Positions 34,838 through 46,830 of a stretch of DNA of 64,000 nucleotides are shown here, one piece after another. Numbering within the stretch: the first letter of the stretch is position 1; each line of letters begins with the position of its first letter. Origin of the DNA: Catenaria anguillulae PL171 (taxonomy: Eukaryota > Blastocladiomycota > Blastocladiomycetes > Blastocladiales > Catenariaceae); assembly GCA_002102555.1 (NCBI GenBank), contig MCFL01000014.1, positions 1 to 64,000 on the forward strand, given 5' to 3'. The notes below the pieces were generated by a model. The model saw nothing but the letters and a program-made list of their open reading frames with translations, did no database searches and was not told the origin of the DNA. Position numbers and translations under genes: made by a program.

Positions 34838-35474
34838 GCTAAATCGGAGCAGCGCCAGTGCGAGAGTCGGGACAACTTGGAAGAGGAGAGTCGAGAGGGC
34901 TTGAGTGGGCAATGCAATGTGTGCATCTGTTGCGTGGGTGATTGCGGCAGTTGAAGGAAAGGATAGTTCGTATTCACTTGAGGAAAGCTGCCTGAACATA
35001 TGGGCATCCTCTTGAAGAGAGAAAGGTTGGGTAACGAGGAAGTTGTGCCTCCGAGATTATCGTTGAGGGGATGGCACCAGCCCATGACGAGTGCCCTCTT
35101 TCCCACAACTTGTTCAAATCAGGCTTTCGTGAAGTATTTTCTCGCGCCCAGCCTGTTCAGTCGCGTCATGGTCATATCCCGCCCCAACACCGTGAAAGCC
35201 GGCGGAAGTCCGTCGTGCCTGCTCTGGGTAGATTCAACAGTGACCGAATAAACCTCAAACGCAAATATACAATATACATGAAGCGCAAAACTGGCGAAAA
35301 TGTGACAGCAAAAGCCCGGGTGCGCTGGGGTAACCAAAAGCAACACGCAAGCAAGAATGACAGATACGGGCAAGATACAAAGTGCTAACCAAAACGGGCT
35401 AACAGAGGCAGCGGCGGGTCGGATACGGGGGTATGGATTGGGAAAATAACGGGAGAGCCGAAAGCGATAAAGGG
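34838..35474. promoter_or_regulatory. Intergenic, Argonaute 5' region / SSH4-like 3' region
   Basis: About 640 bases. The Argonaute promoter should lie in the first 300 bases above 34837 and the 3' untranslated region of the Ssh4-like gene in the last 200. No gene or repeat seen. Confidence 0.4.
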
Positions 35475-37563
35475 TCATCGAGACATATCGCTTGGTCGCG
35501 ACAATCGACTCGCATCAACGTCAACTCCATCGACGTGTTCGCCTGGCTCATGCGGTTCCCCCAAGTCAAACGGAGGCAAGGCCAGAGGCGAAATCTGCGG
35601 TGGTGGCCGCGGACTGGTATCGCCCATCATCCCGATCGACGATGAGACTTCGGGAATCACAGACAATGTTGCCGTTCTGGCATGCAGAGTTGCTGGCCCG
35701 CTTGAAGACGACGACGACACACCCAATCCCGGCAGAGGCTGCTGCAACAACGACCCGAACCTCGTGCCAGTCGGCACCTCTGTTGCCGTCCTGTCTGGCG
35801 GAACCAAGACAAACTCGCTGCCACGTGCACCACCCATAGACACCTCTCCGTCCTGCCCAACCTGCGAATGGTCCACCTCCAAATCCGTCACGGCAGCAAG
35901 CACCGCGTCCGCAAACGACGGCGGCGGTCCGTCGCGCGATGTCCGGTATGTGCGCACGGATTCGGCGCCTGTTGACATGGCCGATGTGCGCCTGCTGGCG
36001 TTGGGCGTCATCATGAGCGTCGTGTCGTAGTCGGGCGGCAACGAGCGGTGAGAGGTGAGCGACCACCGCAGAACAGTGCGTGGAAGCTCAATGGACGCGC
36101 GATCGGCCGCCAGCGAGTCGGGGAGGGTGTTGGCGTTGGGTGGCGGCGCACTGGCGAGGACTGAAGGGCTAGCGCGTGGTGCATCAGCTGATGACGAAGA
36201 AGAGGACGGTGAAGAGGTCGATAGAGGAATAGCTCCGGATTCGGATGGAAGCGGTGCTGGTAATGACTCAGGCTCGGTATCTGGGTCGGCCAGGGTCGAT
36301 GCGGATGATCGACGGGCCATCATGTATGCCGGGAGCCGGTCTGTCATGTAACCAAGGTTGTGCTGTTCCGCGGGCATGAAGACAAAGCGCTCTTGCCCCT
36401 GTTTCATCGGTCGATGCATTTGTGAGACACATACCACCGCCGTTTGGCCCTTGAGGACAAGCAAGAAAACGTACAAAGTTAACGTTGAGCAACACCCCGC
36501 GGGTGGCGCCAATTGATGGATACAGGGCAATGTTAGTTGGCACCTGCTTGGCCACGGTTTCGAGAGCCTTGCCGTTCTTGGTAAAGAAGATGGACCCGTT
36601 TGTGTTACTACATATGAAACAGGAAAGCGGCCCAAAGTGAGTCGTCTCAAGTCTGTTACGAGTGTGACTGCCAGATCGACCCCATCGCCTGCGAACAAGC
36701 ACATGCAAGGTGAACAAGCGATGCCGAGGATCGGTTCGACGCGTCAACGCCCGCCACCACGATCGATGCACGCCCTGCGACCTGTCGCTACCCCACCACT
36801 TCACCGCACAGCCCGCCATCTCAAATTCAAGTGAACGAACGGACAACATACAATCCGCAACCAACCACATCTCCGCCACCAAACGCCTCGCCAAAGACTT
36901 CGCCCATGGGACTCGACAGGCCGTCCACAAACTTGCGCCCGTCGCTTCGATACCCATATGAAAACTGTGTCCAGCCCGGGCCGAGCATGTACTGCGGGTA
37001 ACCCTTTGGTGCCAGGCCAATCGAAACGAGCGACCCGCCCGGTTTGTTTGTGATGGTGACCTCAAAGTAAAACACATTCTTGTACGTCAAGCAAGTTGGC
37101 ACGGGAACCGTGGTTTGCGAAGTGCGGACGCGCGCAAGAAACAGCATGGTGACACCCTCGCGCACAAGCATGTTTGGTGTTTCTTCTGCTGGCGGATGAA
37201 ATTGCCAAGCGGCGGGCCCGTGCTCGTTGATACTGAATGTCATTTCGAGAGTAATGGTCAGTCAGGTCTGCAACAAATGCAAGTGGGGCAAATAAGCAAG
37301 TCAGTGTGATTGCTTTGTTCGTACACTTGCCGCTGCTCGGTCGTCAGCGCTGTCTCTGTATCCACGAGCTCCAATCCAAACCTGTCTGCGTCGTTGATTT
37401 TGGACGAGTCCGGTAATGTGTTTGGGTCGTTGCCCGAGGCTAGGAACTGGAACAGGTACGAGCCGACGAAAAACAGGGCCGCGCATGAGCCAAGCGTCAC
37501 CAAGGTCGCCGCAATGACGATCAGGACTTGGATCAGCGGCGGCAGGTTTTCGAGGCTGCCCAT
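35475..37563 (-). CDS. SSH4: Ssh4/Ear1-like SPRY adaptor of Rsp5 ubiquitin ligase
   Basis: Endosomal/vacuolar membrane adaptor that recruits the HECT ligase Rsp5 to cargo. Start at 37563, MGSLENLPPLIQ, followed by one membrane helix (VLIVIAATLVTLGSCAALFF). The SPRY domain begins with FSINEHGPAAWQF and continues with NVFYFEVTITN, VSIGLAPKGYP, PGWTQFSYGYRSDGRKF and GGGDVVGCG. After an intron of about 240 bp (near 36850-36608) comes NTNGSIFFTKNG, and after a 76-bp intron (36399-36474) GQERFVFMPAEQHNLG. A first intron of about 58 bp lies near 37265-37325. The Ser/Pro-rich tail contains LPAY and the PY motif LPPDYDT near 36025-36040, a predicted WW-domain ligand. Order and content match yeast Ssh4. 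A phase mismatch near exon 2 is probably another lost base. Confidence 0.87.
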
Positions 37564-38303
37564 GATGGCCCAGTCGGGGGGTGAGGATGGGGCGGGGGGT
37601 AGGGACGGTATTTTGGAAGTGAGGCCGGAGGGAAGTGGGCGGATGATGTAGAACTGGAACTGGCTGTTGGTCCGGAAGCGGCGTGGACGGTGCGCCGGCG
37701 TATAGTGACACGGAAAACAGCTGTTTTTGGTCGCCAAAGAGGGAATGTTGAAACGTCGTTCGACGAAAGTGGGGCGTGTATGAAAGTAATACCAGGCTGA
37801 AGAAGAGCAAGCGAATTGATCGACGAATAGCATGGGATTGAAGGACAGCCAAGGAATGGGTCAGCACGTGTATGAAATGCTCCAATGCGAGTAACGTTTT
37901 CGATGGATGCAGCACATGAGGGTCATGCACTGCAAACAAATGCACGATAGTGCTCCTCAACCGGTCGCGCCCCAAAGTGAAATGTTACACGGACGGGAGG
38001 TTGGCCGAACAGAGGAAGGAGAGTAACGGACAGTGTATGATGGTCTTTGATCTGGCCAAGGCGGTCGTTCAAGTGTCAATCGAGGAGACGCTTGATGAAG
38101 CAGCGTCGAGTGAGGTGTTTGCCAAGAGACGTGATTGGTAATCGTTGGACGGTCCAGGCAGGCGCAGGGAAGGGAGTGTTGATGGGATGTGGACTTGAGA
38201 CTAGGGATGCAGCGAGTCGGGAAAGGAGATGGTTGGAAATGCAAGCATGATGTTGCCGTGGGCTCCGGGCTGGAAATGCGTGTACAATACAATACCTCAG
38301 AGG
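37564..38303. other. Intergenic or 3' part of an uncertain gene
   Basis: About 740 bases upstream of the Ssh4-like start. It may hold a second exon of the 38304-38912 gene (a frame with PSLKSTSHQHSLPCACL is open here), but nothing proves it. Confidence 0.3.
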
Positions 38304-38912
38304 TCAGAGGAGGTCGCAGCCTGGCCGATTTGCGAGGTCGGGCGATTCGATTTGTCGAGTCCGGGGGTTGGCCGCCGATGTGCTGGACCGACAATTTACC
38401 TGTGCGTGGGCAACAGCCAGCCGTTGGGAACGCTGGAAAACCGTGAAAAAGCCGGCAGGGCTTTCCGTTTCAACGGTTTTGTTAAGTGATAAGGCCAAGT
38501 TTAGACACACAATGCGGCTGATTTCTTCGGCGTTGCAAATCCCTGCTGGGGTTGTGGTTTTCAGGGTCCTTTTCGGGAGAATATCAGGATTGCTGTGTAA
38601 ATTGCGTCGAGTCTGTGCATTCATTCGCAAGGCGACCATATGCATGATATCTTCCCTTGGTACTGGCGCCCTTTCAAAAAAGTCGTCCGTGTCGAGGACG
38701 TGATTGCCTGGCAATGGCATGGAGGCAGGTCCTGGGTCATGGGAGCCAGCGGCCACGCCTGATGAGGGCTGGTTGGGCGCGAACGGCGCCGATGAAGGAA
38801 ATCGATGCCAGCCGTCATTCCAGAACTGGACGTGGACCAGCTCTCGAACCCCCGCACGCTGTCCACCAGACCAACCGACAGAAAATACGCGCATGTAGTG
38901 TGAAATCGACAT
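38304..38912 (-). CDS. Hypothetical protein, exon 1 of an uncertain gene
   Basis: Open frame from the ATG at 38912 (MSISHYMRVFSVGWSGG) with a plausible helical centre (FFERAPVPREDIMHMVALRM, EEISRIVCLNLALSLNK), reaching a possible donor GTAAAT near 38400. A possible acceptor near 38280 leads to several open continuations, none compelling. No family recognised. It lies between the kinase stop and the Ssh4-like start, all on the minus strand. Confidence 0.35.
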   Translation of the reverse strand: MSISHYMRVFSVGWSGGQRAGVRELVHVQFWNDGWHRFPSSAPFAPNQPSSGVAAGSHDPGPASMPLPGNHVLDTDDFFERAPVPREDIMHMVALRMNAQTRRNLHSNPDILPKRTLKTTTPAGICNAEEISRIVCLNLALSLNKTVETESPAGFFTVFQRSQRLAVAHAQVNCRSSTSAANPRTRQIESPDLANRPGCDLL

Positions 38913-38958
38913 GCACGGGTCAAATCGCAAAGCAGAATGGATGCTACTGTATTGTAAT

Positions 38959-38969
38959 GGGGGGGGGGG
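38959..38969. repeat. Poly-G tract (11 bases)
   Basis: Run of 11 G on the plus strand between the kinase stop and the small hypothetical frame. Confidence 0.85.
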
Positions 38970-39066
38970 TGTAACAGCGATTATCCAATGACAAATGACG
39001 GGAAAAAAAAATGAAACCAAAATGTACACACACTGGCACAAAACCGACGCCTCCACCGGAAAGGAC

Positions 39067-42000
39067 TCAATCGGAATCAGACGATTCTGCAAAATCTCTC
39101 TGAGCGGCGTCGTACACGCTGCCATACTCTGGCCGGCACGCTGGCGGCTGCTTGCCCGACATTTGCGCGACCAAGGCGCTCGCGTCAATGCCGCGGGATC
39201 GCAATCGACGCATCACCTTGGGCAGCATGGAGGGCGGTTGCGACCACGATGCGTTGAGATCGGTCGACTACATATTTACATAGGGACACAGAAAGAAAGA
39301 GCACAACAAACGAGTGAGTAACGTGTTTGCGATGCAAATGTCAAAAAAGGAAAGCCCATGCGACGTACCGGCCGATGTTTGGGCACCCGATATCCTTCCG
39401 CCTCGACCCTAGCCACCACCAATGCCTTTGCACTCGCAATCGACAAGTGCCCGATATAGGTCGATGTCCCCATCAGGCCCTCGGCCAATGCCCGCGCCTT
39501 GACATCCCTTGCGCGATCCAGTGTGCGCATCAGGCAAATATGCTGCATGTATGCCGCGTATGCGGCCTCGAGCACCATGATCACGGCATCATGCACCTCC
39601 TCCCACGGATACTTGTCGACCAACTCGCCGCCGCGCTCAAACAGATACAAAAAGTATGGCTCGAGGTGCTGAATGACAGCATGTGTTTCCGCCGCCAGAT
39701 GGACGCGATGTGCATCGGAAAGTGCCTCGATGGGCGTACCAATGTGAACGAGCCCTCGACCTGCATCCCCTGGACGCGCGCATGGAAGTCAAGCACGTTG
39801 ACAAGCCACCGCGCGTACACTACGGCAAACTCATCAATCACGGCGTATTTGGCGCGCTCCCACTCGGCCGCAAGCCGCGCAATGTCCCCACGTCGTGCAA
39901 CCAGTTCGCCGACCATGCTTGCGTTGGCGTGGACCAGCATCCAGTTGACAGCAGTAGAGCACGCAGCGTGGCGAGGACGCCGTTGGCAGGGACAATTTGC
40001 GCAACGCGGTCCAGCCAATACGACATGCATGGCGTGCCAGTGCCGGCAAGGTGCAGGCGCCACGACTCGGTCACGAGCCGCGCAAGGTATTTGCGCTTGA
40101 ACACTTGGTCGCGAAAGTACTTGTCGAGCCAGTGCCGGAACCGGTCGGCGCGGTGCACGCGTGGAGCTCCGGGTGGTTTTGAGCCTGGACCACCCGCGTA
40201 GTAGCTCGCGTTGGCAGGTGTCACGGTGACGCCATGGACGGGTTGGGTGACGTTGTACGATACGCAATGGGCGGCGGCGTCGCCTTGCCCGAAGGCGTGC
40301 CCGCACCCGAGCTGCTGCTTCCGGGAAGCGACGGCGCGCGCCGATGGTGCTGCTGTTGTTGTTGTTGTTGCTGCGCGGGCAACTGCACGGGCAATACGGG
40401 CGGCGTGGACATGTTCATGACGACTTGTTGCTGCTGCGGATTCGGCTGAATCTCGGCAATCGATCCTCGTGCCGACGACGACCGCGACCCGTTCGAAGGC
40501 ACCTGTTGTTGCTGCTGCTGAAACAATTGCGGCCCGTTAATCACTTGTCCGCTGGCCATGAGCCCGGACACACTTGCCGACTTTGGGCGCGACCCGAGTG
40601 AGGCGTATGACGTGGATGCCGGAAACGGGGCGCCGCCGCCTGTGGACGAGAGCAGCCCGATCCCCGATGGCGGTGGTTGCGCGGTCGACCCAAAGTTGTA
40701 TCCGCCGGTTGCTGAGGATGCCGCGGAGCCGAACGCGTCCGTGCCTGGGCCGCCGCCGGCGGGCATGCCCGAAGAGATAGTCGAGGACCGCGACGAGTTG
40801 CCGAGTGGAGGGTACGCCGATGTGAGTGAGGGCATGGATGACAAAAGGCCACCAGAGGCCAGGGCGGAAGAGGACGACGTCGTCGAGGTGATGGGTTGTA
40901 TGAGAACGACGAGTACGGTGCGTTGACAATGGGCTGCTGTTGCATGCCGTAATTGGGTGACGAGAAGTCATGCTGAGCATGGGGGCCTGCTGTTGAAGTT
41001 GCGGCATAGGCGCAGGCGACCGGGGAGGGATCGGAGGTGCGGGCCCTTGTTGGTACATGCTTGGCTGTTGTTGCGGCTGTGCGTAGGTCGAAATGGGTGG
41101 AGGCAAGCTCGGTAGCGGAATTTGCGATGGCGGAACAGAGTCAAAAGCCGCAAATGGTGATGGCGATGATGACGACGGGCCGCCAGGGTAACCGTTTGCA
41201 CTGTTGGCTGGTGCGGGTGGCGGCTGTTGCTGCATGCCGCCAGCGACATTTGGTGATCGGCCCGGCCGTCCACGACGCATGGGATCTAAAGGCGCAGGAA
41301 GGGCAGGCATGGGCGGCGGGCCGCGCAACGGCTGCTGCTGCTGCATGCCGGCCCCGCTACCGCCATAAACGACGGGCGGTTGTGCACCAGGGACGGGATT
41401 CTGTGCCACCGCCATTGTATTTGCCAACTGTGTCAGGAACACGGTTGCTGGGATGGGCTGTGCGTCAGGGTAAATGTTGTCGATGGGACACTTGATGCCG
41501 CGCAATCGGCAGATTTCGTGCACGAGCTGATAAATGGTTGGCCGGTGTGATGGGTGGTCGAGGAGGCACCACTGAATCAAGGCAATCAGGTCCTTTGAGA
41601 AGGGTGGGTCGGCGGGGATATTGTAACGGCCAGACATGATGGCCGTGACGGTGCTTGCACCCTCCTTTTCAAAAGGCGTTGTGTAGTAGCACAGCTTGAA
41701 AAGCATGACGCCCAATGCCCAAATGTCGACTTTTTCATTGATGCCGCGGCCAGAGTAGACGTCGCACAGTTCGGGCGCTCGGTACTGCAGCGTCGTGTGC
41801 TTTTGAACGTCTTCATGAATGAGATCGAGCTGTGTTTTGGACACGGAAAAGTTTGGCGACCGCGGGGGCAGGATTTGGGTGGTTGCCGACCCAAAATCAC
41901 ACAGTTTGTAGTCGTCCGAGTTGGACACGAGCAAGTTTTCGACCTTGATATCGCGGTGAATGACGGGTGGTTTGGCATAGTGCATGGAAGCGACTCCCTC

Positions 42001-42463
42001 GCAAGCATCGCCAAAGATCTTGAGGATTTCGCGCTCTTTGAGGCGGTCGTGGAGGCGCGAATTCATGAGGTCGACCACGTGGCCACCCTGGCAGTACTCC
42101 ATGAGGATGAAGGTGTGCTGCCCTTGGTGGGTGACAAACTCGGCATCGATGAAGCGGACAATGTTTTTGTGTCCCGAAAAGAGCGCATGTACTGGACTTC
42201 GTTTTGCATGGACCGGACGCCCTCGGCCGTGTTGGTGGTGACGGACTTGAGGACGCAGATTTCGCCCGTGGACGTGAGGCGCGCGAGGTGGACATGGGCC
42301 AGGCCGCCTAGTGTGTACCCACGAAGAAGCCAAGAATTGTAGGTAGGCGTCAGTCAACGGAAGTGGTAACATGCACGGCGGCAGGCATACCCTCTGCCAG
42401 AAACTTTTCGACCGTGGCCGTGTGCGCGCCGACGGTGACGACGGTGCCCGGCGGAAGCTTCAT
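39067..42463 (-). CDS. NAK-family kinase fused to an ANTH domain
   Basis: About 1070 residues. N-terminal Ser/Thr kinase of the Ark1/Prk1/AAK1/GAK family, which phosphorylates clathrin-adaptor and actin-patch proteins. Start at 42463 (MKLPPGTVVTVGAHTATVE); glycine loop LAEGGLAHVHLARL across an 80-bp intron; catalytic Lys in EICVLKSVTT; VIHRDIKVENLLV; LCDFGSATT; APELCDVYSGRGINEKVDIW. A Gln/Pro/Ser-rich linker (41500-40220) follows, containing PFAAFDSVPP. Then an ANTH-type helical domain: FKRKYLARLVTESWRLH in the place of the PIP2-binding KxKH region, VLATLRALLL, NWMLVHANASMV, VIDEFAVVYARWLVNVL, and the late helices LYLFERGGELVDKYPWEEVH and DAVIMVLEAAYAAYMQ, matching LVDKFFxMxxHDAIKALxIY of AP180/CALM. 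A final exon follows a 101-bp intron (39268-39368). Breaks at 42177-42180, near 40250, 39955 and 39745 fit single-base losses. No promoter or stop-rich gap separates the halves. Confidence 0.85.
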
Positions 42464-43172
42464 CTGGTTGTAGTTAGGGGGCCGCGGAGGGTTGGGTTGG
42501 AGGTGGGTTGGTGTGGGCTGAGCGAATGGCCGCGTGGAGTGGATTGCCGGCAGTGCAGTATCGTTACATGGACGGGGGACTATCGGATGTATCATGGATG
42601 AGGATCATTTCCTTTTCGGGCCACCACATGGGATTCGAATTCTGGGTGGCGCCTTGACGCCGGATAGATCGACACGCAATCAGCTCAGCGGTCACCGCAG
42701 CTCGCCTCACTGACACTGTGCCCACCTCCCGCCCATGCTTCCAACCTGGTTCTCGAAGCATGTTCCAGAACTGCTCGGAAAAGATGAGCGACCAGACCCC
42801 GCTCTGCCTTCTGGCTCCAAGCTTTGGGCATTTGCAGCATATTCGCAGGCGTTCCCCAGCGCCAAGCAAGCGCTGCGCGCCTGGTGAGTCAGTGGGCGTC
42901 AACTCAACTCCCAAGAGTGCTGGCGTCCTTCAACTGGCGCGGGCGCCTTCAACCCTGACTCAGCACGTTGGACAGGAGCCGTTGACAGCAGGCTCAAGAA
43001 TCATTCAAATTGGCAGCAAGTCCCCCTCAGCCCAGTGTGTATATGTCCACTTGACTCTATGCATTTTCGCCTCGTCTTATGTATAATTGTAACTCAAGAC
43101 AACTTCCCGTCATTGCCAACGTCGCGTCTCTCGCATCTCCTTCCGTCGCCAACGTCAAGTGCTTCGCCAACT
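42464..43172. promoter_or_regulatory. Divergent intergenic region, kinase-ANTH / DeSI-PUL
   Basis: About 710 bases between divergent starts. No convincing gene. Open frames on both strands around 42560-42910 look random. Confidence 0.4.
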
Positions 43173-44817
43173 ATGCCGTCATACCCGGTCAAACTCCTCG
43201 TGTACGACCTGTCACAGGGCATGGCCCGCATGGTCTCCCTAGGCCTCACGGGTCGCCAAATCGACGGCATCTGGCACACGTCGGTCGTTGTCCACGGCCG
43301 CGAATGGTACTTTGGCCAGGGAATCTTTTCAACCACGCCCGGCGTCCATCACTATGGCCGCCCCGTCCGCCAGGTCGACATGGGGCACACCGACATTGGT
43401 CCCGATCTGCTCGCCACTCTGATTGACGAGCTCCGGCCAAGGTATCGCGCCGTGGATTACCACTTGCTCGACCACAATTGCAACACCTTTTCAAACGAAG
43501 TGTGTGAGTTGCTGGTTGGGCGACCCATCCCAGACTTTGTCAGCAATTTGCCGAGGGACTTTTTAGAAACGTACGTAATGCTAGCCAGGGTTTGTCAGTC
43601 TGCTGGTGTTCGCCCAGTTCCGTACAGAATGTCCACTCATTGATTTTCACTGCAACACGACAGTCCGTTTGGCCAATCGCTCCGACCAGTCATAGACTCG
43701 TTCTTTTCCTCGCCTCATGCTACCGCGCCCACTGCCAGTGCAGCCACTGCCGCCCTGCTTCAACGACGTCCATGACCGCTACGACTCAACCAACAACAGC
43801 GCCGATCCACCCACACCTCACGCTTGCTCTCCCAACCATTCATGCACGCCTCTCCATTTCGCAAGTCGCAGTAACTTCGTCGCCCAAAATGTGGACCAAG
43901 GTGGCCCAAGTGCTTGACCGCATTTGGTCAAGCAACACATCCACTGGGTCCACGGATTCGCTGGCTGCAACTGGCATTTCAGCGGCTGACTTCTTAGACA
44001 AGCTCAAGGCGGCCGTCGAGGCAGTCAGCACGGCCAATGAGAGCGAGAGAGACAAGATCACTGTCGACCAGACGGTGGTGCGCGAAATGGCGCGCCTGTT
44101 GACCAAGGTCTGCCCAGCTTGCTTCCCTTGGCCGTTTCCTCACGCATTCCTCACGCATAGCCACCATTGTACTTCATGACATGTAGGAATCCTCGGACCC
44201 AGACCGATGGGTTCTCATCGACACTCTCCGCTTCTCGTCCCCGCCACATGCTACGCATCGGCCCTGCGCCCGTCACTGCTCGAAGCACTGACCTGCGACC
44301 TCTCAACGCACTCGCCGCTTCCCCTTTCCTTTCACCTCGCCTATTTGCGCGCACTCACCAACCTCATTGCTGCCCATGCGTCGCACGCCTCGTGGGCGCT
44401 CGACAAACTGTCGCCGCAACGCACACAAGTCACTTCCTTGCTCGTTTCTGCCTTGCTGCACGAGCCCGTGGCCCCGGCACTGCTGAAATCTGCCGCGGCG
44501 CTTGTGCTGGCGATCGCCGCACACCGAGTACGGCGCGCACGCGCAGCAAGGTGTTGGATCAGGTATGGTCGCGTGATGGGTCGGATGAAGAGTGGGTTGT
44601 TGAGCTAGTGGGTGCACTGTCGCATGTGTTGACTACGGTCAGAGGAGCGGGGACGCAAGAGGTGGTGGCGAGCTTGTTTGATGCATTGTGTGGCCTGATG
44701 TTTACTGCGCCAGAGGGAGTGGTCGAGTTGGTGGTGGCGGTTGGGTGTGTGCCGGGAAGGTTGGGCGAGGTGGTGCCGGAAAGGATTGTGGTGGAGAGTA
44801 AAGGGTTGTTTGAGTGA
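43173..44817 (+). CDS. DeSI/PPPDE peptidase fused to a PUL-like helical domain
   Basis: N-terminal PPPDE (DeSI-1 type) thiol isopeptidase, predicted to act on ubiquitin or SUMO. Start at 43173 (MPSYPVKLLVYDLSQGMARM). Catalytic His in GIWHTSVVVH, catalytic Cys in DHNCNTFSNEV, then GRPIPDFVSNLPRDFLET. An intron of about 90 bp follows a GTACGT donor near 43570, after which TPFGQSLRPVIDSF matches the DeSI-1 C-terminus. A Thr/Ala-rich linker (one lost base near 43768) leads to an all-helical region: MWTKVAQVLDRIW, DRWVLIDTLRF, ALRPSLLEALTCDLS, LAYLRALTNLIAAHASH, and a C-terminal part ending VVESKGLFE. This resembles the PUL domain (Cdc48-binding, armadillo-like). PPPDE-PUL pairings occur in fungi, usually with a thioredoxin domain between them, which I do not see here. 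The PUL call is less certain than the PPPDE call. Confidence 0.8.
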
Positions 44818-45257
44818 GCTGTGGGAGTTCAAGGGATCGTTTCCTTTCCAAGTACTGAAATTGGACGGTTTCCTCCATCGAAGCACCAAGAATGAAACGT
44901 GCTGATGTGAACTAAGCCAACTGAATTGGATCGGTCGCTGGAATGGGCACGTATGCTCATGCACATAGTAGGCTCGCATCCGCTGAATAACTCGGGGGCG
45001 ACCTTGAAACCACCTATTACCTCTTGAGGAGCTGAGGTGCACCGATCGACCGACATTGCCAGTCTGTCAACGATTTGTGTGTGACATCAAGCAACAATAG
45101 TTGAAAGTATTTAGATTGAGCTTTTGCCAACCAAACTGGGCCATCCTCCACCGCACAAATGCATGTCCATACCAAGTGCACGATGCTGATTCGATAAGCC
45201 GGCAAGTTCCAGGATCCGTGTGTCTACTCCCCGTCCACACTACCAACCACTCTGACG
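44818..45257. other. Intergenic, upstream of the acidic-tail orphan
   Basis: About 440 bases with no supportable feature. It presumably holds the promoter of the gene starting at 45258. Confidence 0.4.
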
Positions 45258-46830
45258 ATGACCAAAGCACAACAAGCCAAAAAGGGCCAAGTGCCCGATA
45301 CGCCCCTGTCCCGTGCCGCAGGCGTTGCGGCAGCAGGCGACATCCAGGCCGTCGCCGCCTCGCTCGTCAAGAGCGCCGAGGACGCCGGCGAGATTGACGT
45401 TGATCGTGCGATCGAAATCATTGGCGCTTCCCTTCTCCGGAACCGGTATCGGTATCGGTGTGGGTCGACAACTGCTCGCTTGGATTCCAGCGGATCGCAA
45501 GGCATTGGCCGTGGTAAAAGGTATGCACCTCTGCACGGGACTATCTCGCACCCATTCAACCTGTTGCGCTGAATCACGTCCATGTCTCACAGCAATGGAA
45601 ATCGCTTTTCAGCTGGCGCACCGCCGTCGCTGTGACAGTGACGCCAACTTTGCTGGCAGCCCGCTCAAGCATCCTTTACCCAATTGGGACGTGTGCACTC
45701 AAGCATTGAATCTGCTTACGGACCACAATGCCCTGTCGCCGACCGAGTTTGCTGTGCGCCACCTCAAACACTGGGGACCCTCTGCCTTCGACATTATCAA
45801 CAAGACGTCCCCCAAATCACCTTGGGATTACGAGCGCATTCTTCACGCTACCATCGGCTGCCTTTCGCAACGTGGCTTCAAGCACCGCTGGCTCGACTTC
45901 AAGCACAGGGGTGTGTCTCTGCTTCTCGATCGCCTGGCGCACGAGCAAAACTCTGGTCAGCCATTGGCAACTGTCCCGCCGTATCTCGCCACACTCAGCC
46001 GCGACCAGCTGGCTCTCGCCATTGGCGTGCGCATTTACGCTGCCCACGTCAATGCGTACCAGATCCGTGACGACCGGTTCTCGGCATCGACGAGTTTTCG
46101 CACACTCGTGTCGGCATGGACCATAACCGCTGCCTCTGGCCAAGGTTCTGCTTCATTCACATCGCACTTGCCTGCCATCTTGCTTCGCGAGTGTGTGCTT
46201 GCCATCAAGGAAGCATCAACCGACTGCATCTCGCCAACCTTTGACGACGCATCTCCGCATTACGCGCCATTTGCCGCTCTGCTTGCTCTCGACCGCCCAT
46301 TTGTCATCCGCACGCTGGTTCTCAACGGCGCGACGTTGGAAACCATCTGGCCTGTATTCACCGTCGACGAAATCGCGCAACGTCTGACACGCCCGCGCGA
46401 CGCACTCAATGCTGTCGCCAACATGATCAAGCGCTCGTATGACGACACGCTTCTCAAAATGTGTTTGTCCAAGATTCCGCCCACGGTTCGGGACACACGC
46501 GAGTTCATGTACCGGCTGTGCAAGTACAATGGCGAGACGGGCGAGGCGTTGAGGAGGAGGTTGGAATCAGGGTGTGGGTGGAAGTGGAGGCTGGAGTTGA
46601 GCAAGTATGGGTTAGATGCTGAGCGGGATGTGGTGAGGTATGTGACACCAAAGAAGAGGGCGAGGAGGGGTCGGTTTGTGCAAGGCAAGGGGTGCTACTA
46701 CTGGGTGTCGTCGGATTCTGAGAGCGATTCCGACAGCGACGAGGATTCGTGGGATGACGACTCGGAGGAGTATTCTGATGAGGAGGATTCGGAGGAGGAG
46801 GATTTCGACGAGGATGACTCGGATGAATAG
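45258..46830 (+). CDS. Orphan protein with acidic Asp/Glu/Ser tail
   Basis: Start at 45258 (MTKAQQAKKGQVPDTPLSRA). One intron, 45521-45592, joins KALAVVK to AMEIAFQLAHRRRC. A break near 45435-45450, in a GGTATC repeat, changes the frame so that EIIGASLL continues GTGIGIGVGRQLLAWIP. The main part (45593-46670) is helical, with DVCTQALNLL, AFDIINKTSPKSPWDYERIL, GFKHRWLDFKHRGVSLLLD and LLKMCLSKIPPTVRDTREF; it ends in PKKRARRGRFVQGKGCYYWV and a strongly acidic tail of Ser, Asp and Glu. The basic patch plus acidic tail suggests a nuclear protein. I recognise no family. About 500 residues. Confidence 0.7.

Noticed and set aside
38959-38969. G11 tract as a transposon or telomere-like signal
   Set aside because: Single isolated homopolymer with no terminal repeats or periodicity.
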